A DNA stretch of 56,010 bases from Candidatus Altimarinota bacterium (GTDB lineage Bacteria; Cyanobacteriota; Cyanobacteriia; Cyanobacteriales; Microcystaceae), in NCBI GenBank assembly GCA_012031035.1, contig JAAUUT010000020.1, forward strand, positions 1 to 56,010, in the 5' to 3' direction. The notes beneath the pieces were generated by a model. It had not been told where the DNA came from. It made no database searches and saw only the letters and a program-made list of their open reading frames with translations. The position numbers and the translations under genes are program-made. Shown one piece after another: positions 45,864-55,115 of this stretch. Positions within the stretch are counted from its first letter, which is position 1. Every line of letters starts with the position of its first letter.

Positions 45864-48410
45864 ATGACGGCTAAGCGTAATTTAATTGTTATTGGCAACG
45901 GCATGGTCGGTCACAAATTCTTAGAGTTGATGGTGGCTAAAAAATGCAATGAAGCTTGGAATTTAATTACTTTTTGTGAAGAGGCTCGCGTTGCTTACGA
46001 TCGCGTTAATTTAAGCAGTTATTTTTCAGGAAAAACGGCTGGCGATCTTTCATTAGTCGAGCCTGGTTTTTATCAAGAAAATAATATTCAAATTTATATT
46101 GGCGATCGCGCTATTGCGATTAATCGAGACAAACAAACGATTTCGTCAGGAAATGGATTAGAAATTCCTTACGATAAGGTGGTTATCGCTACGGGTTCGT
46201 ATCCTTTCGTTCCTCCGATTAAAGGAAAAGATGTTTCGGGAACCTTTGTTTATCGCACGATTGAAGATTTAGAAAAGATTTCTGATTATGCTAAATCCTG
46301 TAAAACTGGCGTTGTCGTTGGGGGAGGATTATTAGGATTAGAAGCGGCTAATGCTTTAAAAAATTTGGGTCTGAAAACTCATGTCGTTGAATTTGCACCT
46401 CGATTGATGCCCGTACAAATTGACGATGCTGGAGGCATAGTTTTACGAGACAAAATAGAAGCATTAGGAGTCAAAATTCATACCAATAAAAATACGAGCG
46501 AAATTGTTAGCAAAGATGGCAAAGTTATTAAAATGACTTTTGCCGATGGAGCGGAATTAGCAACCGATTTAATCGTCTTTTCGGCAGGAATTCGTCCGCG
46601 CGACGAACTAGCAAGAAATAGCAATCTTGCGGTTGGCGATCGCGGAGGTATTATTATTGATGAAAACTGTCAAACTTCCGATCCAAATATCTATGCGATC
46701 GGCGAATGTGCCCTTTATCAAAATCGAATATATGGATTAGTCGCGCCTGGTTATAAAATGGCAGAAGTTGCTTGCGATCGCTTAAATAATAGCGATGTAT
46801 CGGAGCAATTTACTGGGGCAGATATGTCTACCAAACTCAAACTTTTAGGCGTAGATGTAGCCAGTTTTGGCGATAATTTTGCTAAAACATCAGGAGCAAA
46901 AGAGATTGTTTTTACCAATGCACCGCAAGGAATTTATAAAAAATTAGTTCTTTCCGAAGATAGCAAACAATTATTAGGTGGAATTTTAATCGGCGATGCG
47001 TCTGCTTATGGAACGCTATTGCAATTCGTCCAAAATCGCATTACTTTACCGCCTTATCCCGAAGATTTATTGATTCCGCCGCGAGAAGGCAAATCGATAG
47101 GAATAGGAATTGAAAGCTTACCCGATACCGCACAAATCTGTTCTTGCAATAACGTTACCAAAGAACAGATTTGTCATGCCATTCGAGAAGACAAATTAAC
47201 CGACGTTCCTAGCATCAAGAAATGTACAAAAGCGGGAACGGGTTGCGGGGGATGCGTTCCTTTAGTTACAGATTTACTCAAATCCGAACTCAAAAAAGCA
47301 GGAATCGAAGTCAACAATCATCTATGCGAACATTTCCCTTATTCGCGTCAAGAACTCTATCATCTGTTGCGGGTAAATCAAATCAAATCCTTCGACCAAC
47401 TCCTCCATCAATTTGGTCGTGGAATGGGATGTGAAATTTGTAAACCTGCTGTCGCTTCCATGTTAGCTTCGACTTGGAACGAACATATCATGGATACGCC
47501 TCATACAGGGTTGCAGGATACAAACGATCGCTTCCTTGCTAACATTCAAAAAGATGGTACTTATTCCGTCGTTCCTAGAGTTCCTGGCGGAGAAATTACC
47601 CCAGAAAAACTCATTGCATTAGGACAAATAGCTAAAGATTTCGGACTCTATACTAAGATTACAGGCGGACAGCGCATCGATTTATTTGGGGCGCGAGTAG
47701 ACCAACTTCCCCTAATTTGGAAGCAATTAGTCGATGCGGGATTTGAATCTGGTCATGCTTACGGGAAAGCATTGCGGACGGTAAAATCTTGTGTCGGAAG
47801 TACCTGGTGTCGTTTTGGCGTACAAGATTCGACGGGTTTAGCAATTGAGTTAGAATTACGCTATCGTGGATTGCGATCGCCCCACAAACTCAAATCTGCT
47901 GTATCCGGTTGTACCCGCGAGTGTGCGGAAGCGCAAAGTAAAGACTTTGGAATCATCGCCACTGAAAAGGGATGGAATTTATATGTCTGCGGTAACGGTG
48001 GGATGAAACCCCAACACGCCGTTTTATTCGCAGCAGATTTAGACAAAGAGACGTTAATTAAATACCTAGATCGATTCTTAGTCTTCTATATTCGCACGGC
48101 AGACCGTTTAGAACGTACTGCGACTTGGTTTAACAAGTTAGAAGGCGGTATCGATTATTTACGTCAGGTCATTATCGAGGATTCGTTGGGGATTTGTGAA
48201 GATTTGGAAGCACAAATGCAACATTTAGTCGATACTTATCAATGCGAGTGGAAAACTGCGATTCAAGACCAAGAAAAACTCAAGCGTTTTCGTCATTTTA
48301 TCAACTCAGATCAACCCGATCCCAGTTTGATGTATGTTGAGGAACGGGAGCAAAAACGTCCCGCCACCGAAGCTGAAAAAGAAAAGATTGGTGTTGCCGA
48401 ATTTAGATAA
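45864..48410 (+). CDS. nirB: NAD(P)H-dependent nitrite reductase large subunit
   Basis: NirB reduces nitrite to ammonium with NAD(P)H, using FAD, an iron-sulfur domain and siroheme. The 848-residue order is: pyridine-nucleotide-disulfide FAD domain (NLIVIGNGMVGHKFLEL, VVVGGGLLGLEAANAL, IYAIGECALY), a BFD-like [2Fe-2S] domain (ICSCNNVTKEQICHAI, KAGTGCGGC), a second BFD-like region with GMGCEICKP, the ferredoxin-like half domain (VVPRVPGGEITPEKL, TGGQRIDLFG) and the siroheme/4Fe-4S cysteines in SCVGSTWCRFG and SGCTRECAEA. nirD follows. Most cyanobacteria use ferredoxin-dependent NirA instead. Confidence 0.95.
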   Translation: MTAKRNLIVIGNGMVGHKFLELMVAKKCNEAWNLITFCEEARVAYDRVNLSSYFSGKTAGDLSLVEPGFYQENNIQIYIGDRAIAINRDKQTISSGNGLEIPYDKVVIATGSYPFVPPIKGKDVSGTFVYRTIEDLEKISDYAKSCKTGVVVGGGLLGLEAANALKNLGLKTHVVEFAPRLMPVQIDDAGGIVLRDKIEALGVKIHTNKNTSEIVSKDGKVIKMTFADGAELATDLIVFSAGIRPRDELARNSNLAVGDRGGIIIDENCQTSDPNIYAIGECALYQNRIYGLVAPGYKMAEVACDRLNNSDVSEQFTGADMSTKLKLLGVDVASFGDNFAKTSGAKEIVFTNAPQGIYKKLVLSEDSKQLLGGILIGDASAYGTLLQFVQNRITLPPYPEDLLIPPREGKSIGIGIESLPDTAQICSCNNVTKEQICHAIREDKLTDVPSIKKCTKAGTGCGGCVPLVTDLLKSELKKAGIEVNNHLCEHFPYSRQELYHLLRVNQIKSFDQLLHQFGRGMGCEICKPAVASMLASTWNEHIMDTPHTGLQDTNDRFLANIQKDGTYSVVPRVPGGEITPEKLIALGQIAKDFGLYTKITGGQRIDLFGARVDQLPLIWKQLVDAGFESGHAYGKALRTVKSCVGSTWCRFGVQDSTGLAIELELRYRGLRSPHKLKSAVSGCTRECAEAQSKDFGIIATEKGWNLYVCGNGGMKPQHAVLFAADLDKETLIKYLDRFLVFYIRTADRLERTATWFNKLEGGIDYLRQVIIEDSLGICEDLEAQMQHLVDTYQCEWKTAIQDQEKLKRFRHFINSDQPDPSLMYVEEREQKRPATEAEKEKIGVAEFR

Positions 48411-48423
48411 TATCTCGCCCCAA

Positions 48424-48483
48424 CCCCCCGACTTCGGGGGGCACAAAGGTAACCAGACTTCAAAGTCCCCCAAGTTTGGGGGA
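48424..48483. repeat. Pair of G/C-rich hairpins between nirB and nirD
   Basis: The first hairpin is CCCCCCG-ACTT-CGGGGGG (48424-48441); the second is TCCCCCAA-GT-TTGGGGGA (48466-48483), followed by TTTAGGGGG. Such C5/G5 hairpins are dispersed repeats in many cyanobacterial genomes. Lying within the 180-base nirB-nirD spacer they could slow ribonucleases or reduce read-through into nirD. Confidence 0.75.
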
Positions 48484-48589
48484 TTTAGGGGGCAAACAAA
48501 AAACTGTAATTCTGGGGATTCATGCTTCTATTAGGCAACGTCCCTTAATACCTTCAGTACAAAGTATAAAACCCAACAAGGAAAAAATC

Positions 48590-48949
48590 ATGGTTCAAAG
48601 CTTGCCCGTTTGCGATACCGTTACTCAATGGATTTATGTTTGTTCGCTATCCGATATTCAACCCAATACGGGCGTTTGTGCCTTAATTAACGGTCAACAA
48701 ATGGCTATTTTCCGCGTTGGTTACGAAGAGGAAGTTTATGCGATTAGTAATTACGATCCTTTTAGTAAAGCGTATGTCCTATCAAGGGGGATTATCGGCG
48801 ATCGCAAAGGCATTCTCAAAGTCGCTTCCCCGATTTACAAACAAAATTTTAGCTTAGTTACCGGAAAATGTTTGGACGATAATTCGGTTAGAATTCCAAC
48901 TTATCCCGTTCGCATCGTTGAAGGAACGGTTCAAGTTGGAATCGAATAG
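48590..48949 (+). CDS. nirD: NAD(P)H-dependent nitrite reductase small subunit
   Basis: A 119-residue Rieske-fold partner of NirB. The sequence VCDTVTQWIYVCSLSDIQPN, GVCALINGQQMAIFRVGYEE, VYAISNYDPFSKAYVLSRG and GKCLDDNSVRIPTYPVRI fits NirD, which has the Rieske fold but lacks the cysteine and histidine ligands for a cluster, as here. ATG at 48590 has AAGGAA at 48578-48583 and is preferred over the open frame upstream, which only runs through the hairpin repeats. Confidence 0.93.
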   Translation: MVQSLPVCDTVTQWIYVCSLSDIQPNTGVCALINGQQMAIFRVGYEEEVYAISNYDPFSKAYVLSRGIIGDRKGILKVASPIYKQNFSLVTGKCLDDNSVRIPTYPVRIVEGTVQVGIE

Positions 48950-49023
48950 ACTGCTTGCTTTTATTTGGGGAAGGGGTAACGGGGAAAACTTCCATTTATC
49001 TTTTCCCACTCACCAGTCATCCA

Positions 49024-52000
49024 TTACCAAGGACTGCCAATAGTAGTAAAAGCTGACCAGTAGAAGGGATGGGTTAAATCTTCATCAGCAACTGTATCTC
49101 CTGCGGGTAAGGGGACTGTTCCTCTCGTACCGACAATTTCGTTACCTTGCTTTTTCAACTGCCCTTCAATCATCGCGACTTGTGCCGATCGCAAGGCTTC
49201 TGCTTTAATGGGAGCGGTGGTTAATTGGCGATAAAATTCGCTCATCAATCCTAGAGTTCCCGTATCGCCTACGTACCAAAGCGATGCGATCGCGGTTTTT
49301 ACTCCCGCTTGTACGGCTAATCCTGCAAAACCTAATTCGGCATTGCGATCGCCATAAGCAGAACGACAAGCAGATATCACTAATAAATCTACAGTAGGAT
49401 TGCTTAATCCTAACTCTCGCAGTTCGTTTAAACCGATTTTGCGATCGTAGAGTTGGATATAACTTTTAGATAGTTCTCCTGGCTGGAAATCGGCGTGGGT
49501 TGCTAGGTGAATAATCGGATAAGGATTATCGTTGCGGTTTTCAACGAGATTTTGTAAGGTAAATTCCTTATCTAAAACATAAGTTCCCTTGCGAATATCT
49601 CGTGCGATGAGAGGGACTTCAATTTCGACGGCGGGTAAGTTGGATTGATTCTGGTTAGTCTCGAATTGAGAAGCCCCAAATGCTAAAACCGGAGATTCTT
49701 TAATGTTGCGATAGCGGTAATCGATTAAATTTAAACTGGGGGCGTAACCCGTGCTATATTTTTGGGCGACGTATTGTTTGCCATCGTGCAAAGCGGCTAA
49801 AGGTAGCAATCGCAATCCGTCGGGCATGATAAAGAGATAGTTTTGGATGCCTCTAGCTTGTAGTTCGGCTTCTAGGGGAGCGAGCAACCAACGATACAAT
49901 TGTTGAGAGGGTTCGAGGTAATTATCTTGCAAATTAGAAACGCGATTGTAGAAGCGATTGGCAGTTTGCAAGACTAATTCGCGATTTGCTTCGGGAATTC
50001 TCACTCTGATGGGTTCGCCTTCGGCAGTAATGGCTAACAATTCGAGTTCGTCCGTACCGGAAGGGGGAATCGAGATGGATGGTTGGGCCTTGTCTTGTGG
50101 TAGGGCGAGGAATCCCTCATATTCGTTGGTTAGACTTATTTCGCGCTGTGCAAAGTCTTTGGGAACGGAAATAGCAGCCGGATTGAAACTGACATAAATT
50201 AAAGCAGGTTTTACGGCGGCTTCTTGTTCGATTGTTCTGAGAATTTCCCGTGCTTGGTCGAGGGTAGAAATGGGAATGACGGGTGGGGGAACGGTAGCGG
50301 CGAGTTGCGTGGGCGGAGAGGACTGAAATTGTCCTGGGTCGCTATTGTTTTGGGTAGCTTCTTCGAGTAGGGTTTCTTTGACGTTATCCGATGGTTGTTG
50401 CGGTTCTTCGGGGGGAGTTGGTTGCGGTTCTTCGGGGGGAGTTGGCGGTTGAATGCCAGAAAGAATCGCAATGCCGCCTTCAATTTCATTAAAACGGAAA
50501 GAACCGGACGCGATCGCGTTTTCGCCTCTGGTAATTTCCCCTGCCGTTCCGTTGAGTTGGGCATCTCCTATGGTAAAAGGCGTTATCCCATTTCCGCCGT
50601 GGTTGATGGTAATATTGCCGCCGTTAATCGCAGAAATACTTGCTCTTTGTCCGTTTTGAGCGGTAAATGTATCGGTTGCTCGGAAAAAGCGCTCGGTTGT
50701 GATGGTTACGTCTCCTCCACGACCATCGATCCCTCCTTCGGTATTAATGGTACTCAGAACGATATCGTTCCTGGCATCTAGGGTAACGTTGCCCCCATCG
50801 CCACTGGAACTCGTATTAAGATTTCTTGTATTAATGCCGCCTTCTGTACTAGTTATGGTAACGCCTCTAGCATTAATATTATTGGTATTAATGTCGCCGC
50901 CTGCCGAGATCCTTACGTCTCCCAACGGTTGTCCCGTTTCTCCGATACTGCCCGCGTTAACTATTCCTCCGCCAGCATCGATAGTCACGTCGGGTCTGGG
51001 GATTTCTACCGTGTTATTTCTTGCTTCAAAAACATATCTTCCTAGCTGACTGGCGTTCAAACTGCGGTTAACTAAACCAGTATTGACATTCCCATCTAAA
51101 AATGCGCCGTTAACTGCCGAACCGGGAATCTCGAAGAAAGTGCCGGGTTGACCCGTTCCGTTGGAGTATCCTACTCGTGCCGAGGAACCACCTAAACCAT
51201 TCGTGCCGCCGCTAGCATCTCCCGTTTCCCATTGAATGCGATCGTAGTTGAACTCGATATCAAAATTGTTTGCCCCCGTATCCGAGCGATCGATCAGGAC
51301 GACTTGAAAGCTATTTGTTTTATCTACCTTTTGGCTAAAGTAGCCAACATTTCGCCAAGTTACCCCAAAAGCTGCCCGTCCGTCTGCCGTTCCCGTGCCA
51401 TAGCTTGTTACTCCTGAAGCTGGATTGCGGGTATCTATATCGGCAAAGAAGGGGGCAACGATTAATCGTTGCGTGCGGGTTAGATTGAAAGGCGTGAATT
51501 CGGATAATCGCTGGTCAAAGGTAACGTTGCCATTATTGTTGACGTAGAGGCGATTGAACTCTCGACCAAAAAAGCCGACTCTAAAGCCAATGGGCACTAA
51601 ATCGGTCGAGCCGTCATCGTTGCGGGCTAGTATATTACTATTGAATCCGGGTCGGATTCTATCGCTAGTAATTTCATTTTCGGGTTGTTCGGGAACGAGT
51701 TGTGAAAAGATGCGCTGCTCGTTTGGAACTGTTGCGATCGCGTTGGTTGCTTTAATATCTGGGACGGTAACATTCCCGCCATTAGAAAGAATAGTTAAAC
51801 TTGGCAGGGAAGGAACGAGTAAATTAATCGTGCCTGGGGTAAAAGTAATATTATCTCCCGAAGCAATAAAACTGGTGGAACCGCCAGTAATATTAAAGGC
51901 GTTGTTTGCCGTGTAAGTTTGCTGATTGGCGTTATAGGTTCTACCTGTAAAGGTAATCGCTGTTGTCGCATTCAGATTAGTCGCGCCGCTAACGCCTGCG

Positions 52001-54600
52001 GTTGTAGGACTGCCGATATCGTTAATCGCGATCGTATTAGCGCTAATATTGAGACTGCTTAGGGGAGTAGTCGTCCCAATGGGATCGAGTATGACAACGC
52101 TACCCGTTCCGACTTGTAGGGTGAGGGGTTGTCTTCCGTCAATCGTGCCAGCAATCCCAATATTCCCTTCCCTTGCGCCTGTACTTAAAGTAGTCGCTTG
52201 CCTTAATAATATCCGCTCTCTACTGTTGAGAATAATATCTCCGCCGTTGCCAGTTTGCGCGCTGGTTGTAATATTTCCTGCATTAATATTTCTTGCCGCA
52301 GTAAAGTTAACCGTTCCTCCATTACTTGCTTGCGAGGAAGCATTGGTTTCTCCCGCTACAGTAATCGAACCGCGATCGCTTCTGAGGGCGATCGCGCCTG
52401 CTTGACCCGTTCGCGACGATGAATCGACGGTCCCCGTCCTAATATTTCCCCCAGCCGTCAGGCGAATATTGCCGCCATTGCCCGCAATCCGACTATTGCT
52501 AAAAACGCCGGCTGCTGTCGTAATACTCCCGCCTGCATCGATCGTAATATTTCCGCCTCTTCCTTCAGCTTCGCTGGCAATGCTGCGGTTGTTGGGGTTA
52601 TTAGGATCGGGAGCGGGATTTCCTGCTTCCGTAAAGGAAGCAGTAGCATTGAACGAACCCGTAGTTCTGATGTTAATATTGCCGCCATTGCCGTCGCCTA
52701 GATTGCGCGTACTAATCCTACCAACGGCGATCGAACTCGGCGCTAGGGTATTGCCAATGGTTATGTTCCCAGAACCTGCCGAACCATCGCTGCGAGCATT
52801 TAAACTTCCTGCAACCGATAGCCTGTCGGGGGTGTTAATAGTTATCGACCTGCCGAGAATGGTATTTTCATTCGCATCCAATCCATTAATCGCGATCGCG
52901 CCGTTAGTCGCTCTAAGACTGACATCGCCACCAGGATCGCCATTTCCATCAGGTTTAGTATCGATCGATCCCACGGTTAAACGCGCTCCAGAAATGGTAA
53001 CATCTCTATTTCGAGTCGCGATCGCATCTCCCGCATTCATCAAAAATGCACCCGCACCACTGCTATCTGCATCGGCTCTAAAGCTAATAGAATCGCCGAA
53101 TAAAAACAGCCTATTATCGCTAAGATCGGCGATGGAAATGTTGTTATTGGCTTCTAGAACGACATTCCCTCGCGTACTTTCCAACATTTCCTCGGAGATG
53201 GTAAAGGTTGCTCCCGGACTTTCTCCTGCCAAAATTTGACCGTCGCTGATGGCAGAATCGTTTTGTCCTTCCATCCCATCGACCACTATGATGTTTTCTG
53301 GGTCGAGGAGTAAGGTTCCAGGATTGCCATTTTGGGCGCTAACATCGACATTTCCGCGATAAATCAGCTGATCTTTGCCAGAAACTTCAACAAATCCCCC
53401 ATTGCCTGAATTTTCTCCGCCGCGAGCTAGAATATTGCCGCCGAAAGCTGTAGTTTTTTCCGCCCAGGCGATCGCGCGTCCGCCCCTACCATTTTCAATG
53501 GCATCGACTCGAATAGTAGAGTTTTTATCGATAACGGTTACTTCTGCCCTGGGAATCGTTCCTTGTCCCTTATAATCACCGCCGATTAAAACCGTACCGC
53601 CGCCTGTTTGACCGGAAGCATTAATATTTGCGTCAATAATGCCTACGCGATCGCCCAACAGATTAATCTCTCCTCCCGTTCCTTGAGGATTAGACGCATC
53701 AACGGTTCCCGATATAACGGTCGTGCCTGGGTCGGTAGGAATGGTCGTTCCCGATTCGGTTAACTTAACTTCCTGCGCTGAAGTGACTTGTAACCCCGTC
53801 TCAACATCGCTTCCCGTTAAAAGAGTGGGTAAATCTAACCCCCGTACCCGAACCGATTCTCCCGATGCTTTTTTAGGAAGTTCGACTTCTAAGCTAAGCA
53901 ATTGTCCTTCTTGAGAGAGACGAACTCGACTCGTCCCTGGGACTACGATCGCTGAAACATTGCCCCCAGGCGCTTTCAGCGTTCCGGTATTAACAACCGT
54001 TCCGCCCAAAAGAGATAGATTCTGTCCTGGATTAACCGCTAAGTCACCTGCATTAATAATTGCTCCGGCTGGGTCGGCATGAAATTGAAAGCCGTTAGGA
54101 TTGCCGACTAAATTGGCATAATCATTCGTCCCGATCGCCTCAAACCATCCTCCCTCAAATCCGATTCCCGTCGCAGTCGTGGCGGTAAAATCTGCCGGAA
54201 CGTTTAAACTCGCTCCCGTTCCGAAGACGATTCCGGCTGGGTTCATCAAGAATAAGTTGGAGTTGCCGCCCACTACTTCGATCCCGCCGTTAATCATCGA
54301 AGGATTGCCACCCGTAATGCGAGACAAGATATTTTGAATCGATGGATTGGATAAGAAGGTGGCGATTTGGTCGGCGCTCAAGCCAAACTCTTGAAAGCTG
54401 TGGAAAAGGTTGCGTCCGTCTCCTGAAAGGGTTCCCCCATCGATGACGAAGCGATCGCCTTTTGGCGTTACGACGGTCATCGTCCCATCTGCGGCAGGAA
54501 TAATTTGTTGTGCCGAGGCAACTTGCACCTGCATGGCTTCAAAAATAGGCAATAGCGCGAATAACAGGCTAATTTTTGGGAGCGTCCGGTTTTTTCTCAT
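49024..54600 (-). CDS. Two-partner-secretion protein with NIDO domain and CHAT protease
   Basis: A 1858-residue exported protein. A signal peptide ends near ASA (residue 30). The filamentous-haemagglutinin N-terminal (TPS) domain spans about 32-165 (GGTLSGDGRNLFHSFQEFGL, NPAGIVFGTGASLNVPADF). Glycine- and asparagine-rich beta-helix repeats fill about 170-970. A nidogen-like NIDO domain covers about 980-1190 (FGVTWRNVGYFSQKVDKTNS, FNYDRIQWETG). More beta repeats and a proline-rich linker (about 1382-1402) follow. The C-terminus, from about 1630, is a caspase-like CHAT protease with H1702 in HLATHAD and C1745 in ISACRSA. It would cross the outer membrane by a TpsB pore, which is not in the window. 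Substrates are unknown. Confidence 0.92.
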   Translation of the reverse strand: MRKNRTLPKISLLFALLPIFEAMQVQVASAQQIIPAADGTMTVVTPKGDRFVIDGGTLSGDGRNLFHSFQEFGLSADQIATFLSNPSIQNILSRITGGNPSMINGGIEVVGGNSNLFLMNPAGIVFGTGASLNVPADFTATTATGIGFEGGWFEAIGTNDYANLVGNPNGFQFHADPAGAIINAGDLAVNPGQNLSLLGGTVVNTGTLKAPGGNVSAIVVPGTSRVRLSQEGQLLSLEVELPKKASGESVRVRGLDLPTLLTGSDVETGLQVTSAQEVKLTESGTTIPTDPGTTVISGTVDASNPQGTGGEINLLGDRVGIIDANINASGQTGGGTVLIGGDYKGQGTIPRAEVTVIDKNSTIRVDAIENGRGGRAIAWAEKTTAFGGNILARGGENSGNGGFVEVSGKDQLIYRGNVDVSAQNGNPGTLLLDPENIIVVDGMEGQNDSAISDGQILAGESPGATFTISEEMLESTRGNVVLEANNNISIADLSDNRLFLFGDSISFRADADSSGAGAFLMNAGDAIATRNRDVTISGARLTVGSIDTKPDGNGDPGGDVSLRATNGAIAINGLDANENTILGRSITINTPDRLSVAGSLNARSDGSAGSGNITIGNTLAPSSIAVGRISTRNLGDGNGGNINIRTTGSFNATASFTEAGNPAPDPNNPNNRSIASEAEGRGGNITIDAGGSITTAAGVFSNSRIAGNGGNIRLTAGGNIRTGTVDSSSRTGQAGAIALRSDRGSITVAGETNASSQASNGGTVNFTAARNINAGNITTSAQTGNGGDIILNSRERILLRQATTLSTGAREGNIGIAGTIDGRQPLTLQVGTGSVVILDPIGTTTPLSSLNISANTIAINDIGSPTTAGVSGATNLNATTAITFTGRTYNANQQTYTANNAFNITGGSTSFIASGDNITFTPGTINLLVPSLPSLTILSNGGNVTVPDIKATNAIATVPNEQRIFSQLVPEQPENEITSDRIRPGFNSNILARNDDGSTDLVPIGFRVGFFGREFNRLYVNNNGNVTFDQRLSEFTPFNLTRTQRLIVAPFFADIDTRNPASGVTSYGTGTADGRAAFGVTWRNVGYFSQKVDKTNSFQVVLIDRSDTGANNFDIEFNYDRIQWETGDASGGTNGLGGSSARVGYSNGTGQPGTFFEIPGSAVNGAFLDGNVNTGLVNRSLNASQLGRYVFEARNNTVEIPRPDVTIDAGGGIVNAGSIGETGQPLGDVRISAGGDINTNNINARGVTITSTEGGINTRNLNTSSSGDGGNVTLDARNDIVLSTINTEGGIDGRGGDVTITTERFFRATDTFTAQNGQRASISAINGGNITINHGGNGITPFTIGDAQLNGTAGEITRGENAIASGSFRFNEIEGGIAILSGIQPPTPPEEPQPTPPEEPQQPSDNVKETLLEEATQNNSDPGQFQSSPPTQLAATVPPPVIPISTLDQAREILRTIEQEAAVKPALIYVSFNPAAISVPKDFAQREISLTNEYEGFLALPQDKAQPSISIPPSGTDELELLAITAEGEPIRVRIPEANRELVLQTANRFYNRVSNLQDNYLEPSQQLYRWLLAPLEAELQARGIQNYLFIMPDGLRLLPLAALHDGKQYVAQKYSTGYAPSLNLIDYRYRNIKESPVLAFGASQFETNQNQSNLPAVEIEVPLIARDIRKGTYVLDKEFTLQNLVENRNDNPYPIIHLATHADFQPGELSKSYIQLYDRKIGLNELRELGLSNPTVDLLVISACRSAYGDRNAELGFAGLAVQAGVKTAIASLWYVGDTGTLGLMSEFYRQLTTAPIKAEALRSAQVAMIEGQLKKQGNEIVGTRGTVPLPAGDTVADEDLTHPFYWSAFTTIGSPW

Positions 54601-55115
54601 AGGGATCGGGTTTTGGCTGTATGCAATGATACTTTAACTCCTGTTTATAACATTTCTGCTGAGTTGAAACAAAATTGTTGTTAAAGATAATCAAAACTTT
54701 TAGCGATCGCGCTCGTCTTTTTAAAATCTCTATCAATCGCTCCTTTTTGTCTAATTTTTTTTCTGAAAAAATCAAATTTTTTTAACGAGGTTGACAGGGG
54801 TTTGGCGATTTGATACTTTTTGTATTATGGTTGCCCTTTGATATTATGGGAATTTTATATTTTATTCGAGCTAACTTATCGCTGTAATCCCTAATTTCTC
54901 GTAAAAAAGCTTTCTCAAACTGAATCACAAGCCTCGCGATCGCGCTTGCACGTTAAATTTGTTTTTTAGGCAGAACGAGGAGCAATACAAAAATACTCTT
55001 GACAATTGGGTGAATGGGGAATCGGGAAAACTTGCATCAGGATAAACCTGAAAAAATCCTAGTATCCCGATATCCCAGTGTCCCAATCACCAGTCACCAG
55101 TCCCCTTCCCTTTTA
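54601..55115. other. Intergenic region upstream of the secreted CHAT gene
   Basis: About 515 bases between the CHAT gene and trpB, both on the minus strand. It must hold the CHAT promoter, but no clear minus-strand box was found. On the plus strand TTGACA at 54791-54796 is followed 16 bases later by ATACTT, resembling a promoter that faces away from any gene. The CACCAGTC/CCCAATC repeat family is present at 55080-55104. No RNA gene was recognised. Confidence 0.4.

Noticed and set aside
52469..53239. A 256-codon open frame on the plus strand inside the CHAT gene, with several others between 49958 and 54637
   Set aside because: All are antisense to a continuous 1858-codon frame with clear domains; the low-complexity repeats keep the opposite frames open. 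Their products are proline/leucine-rich strings without family features.
49024..54600. Caspase-based defence system (CHAT with phage-sensing partner)
   Set aside because: CHAT proteases occur in antiphage systems, but this one carries a signal peptide and a TPS domain and so is exported; no gasdermin-like or sensor gene is adjacent.
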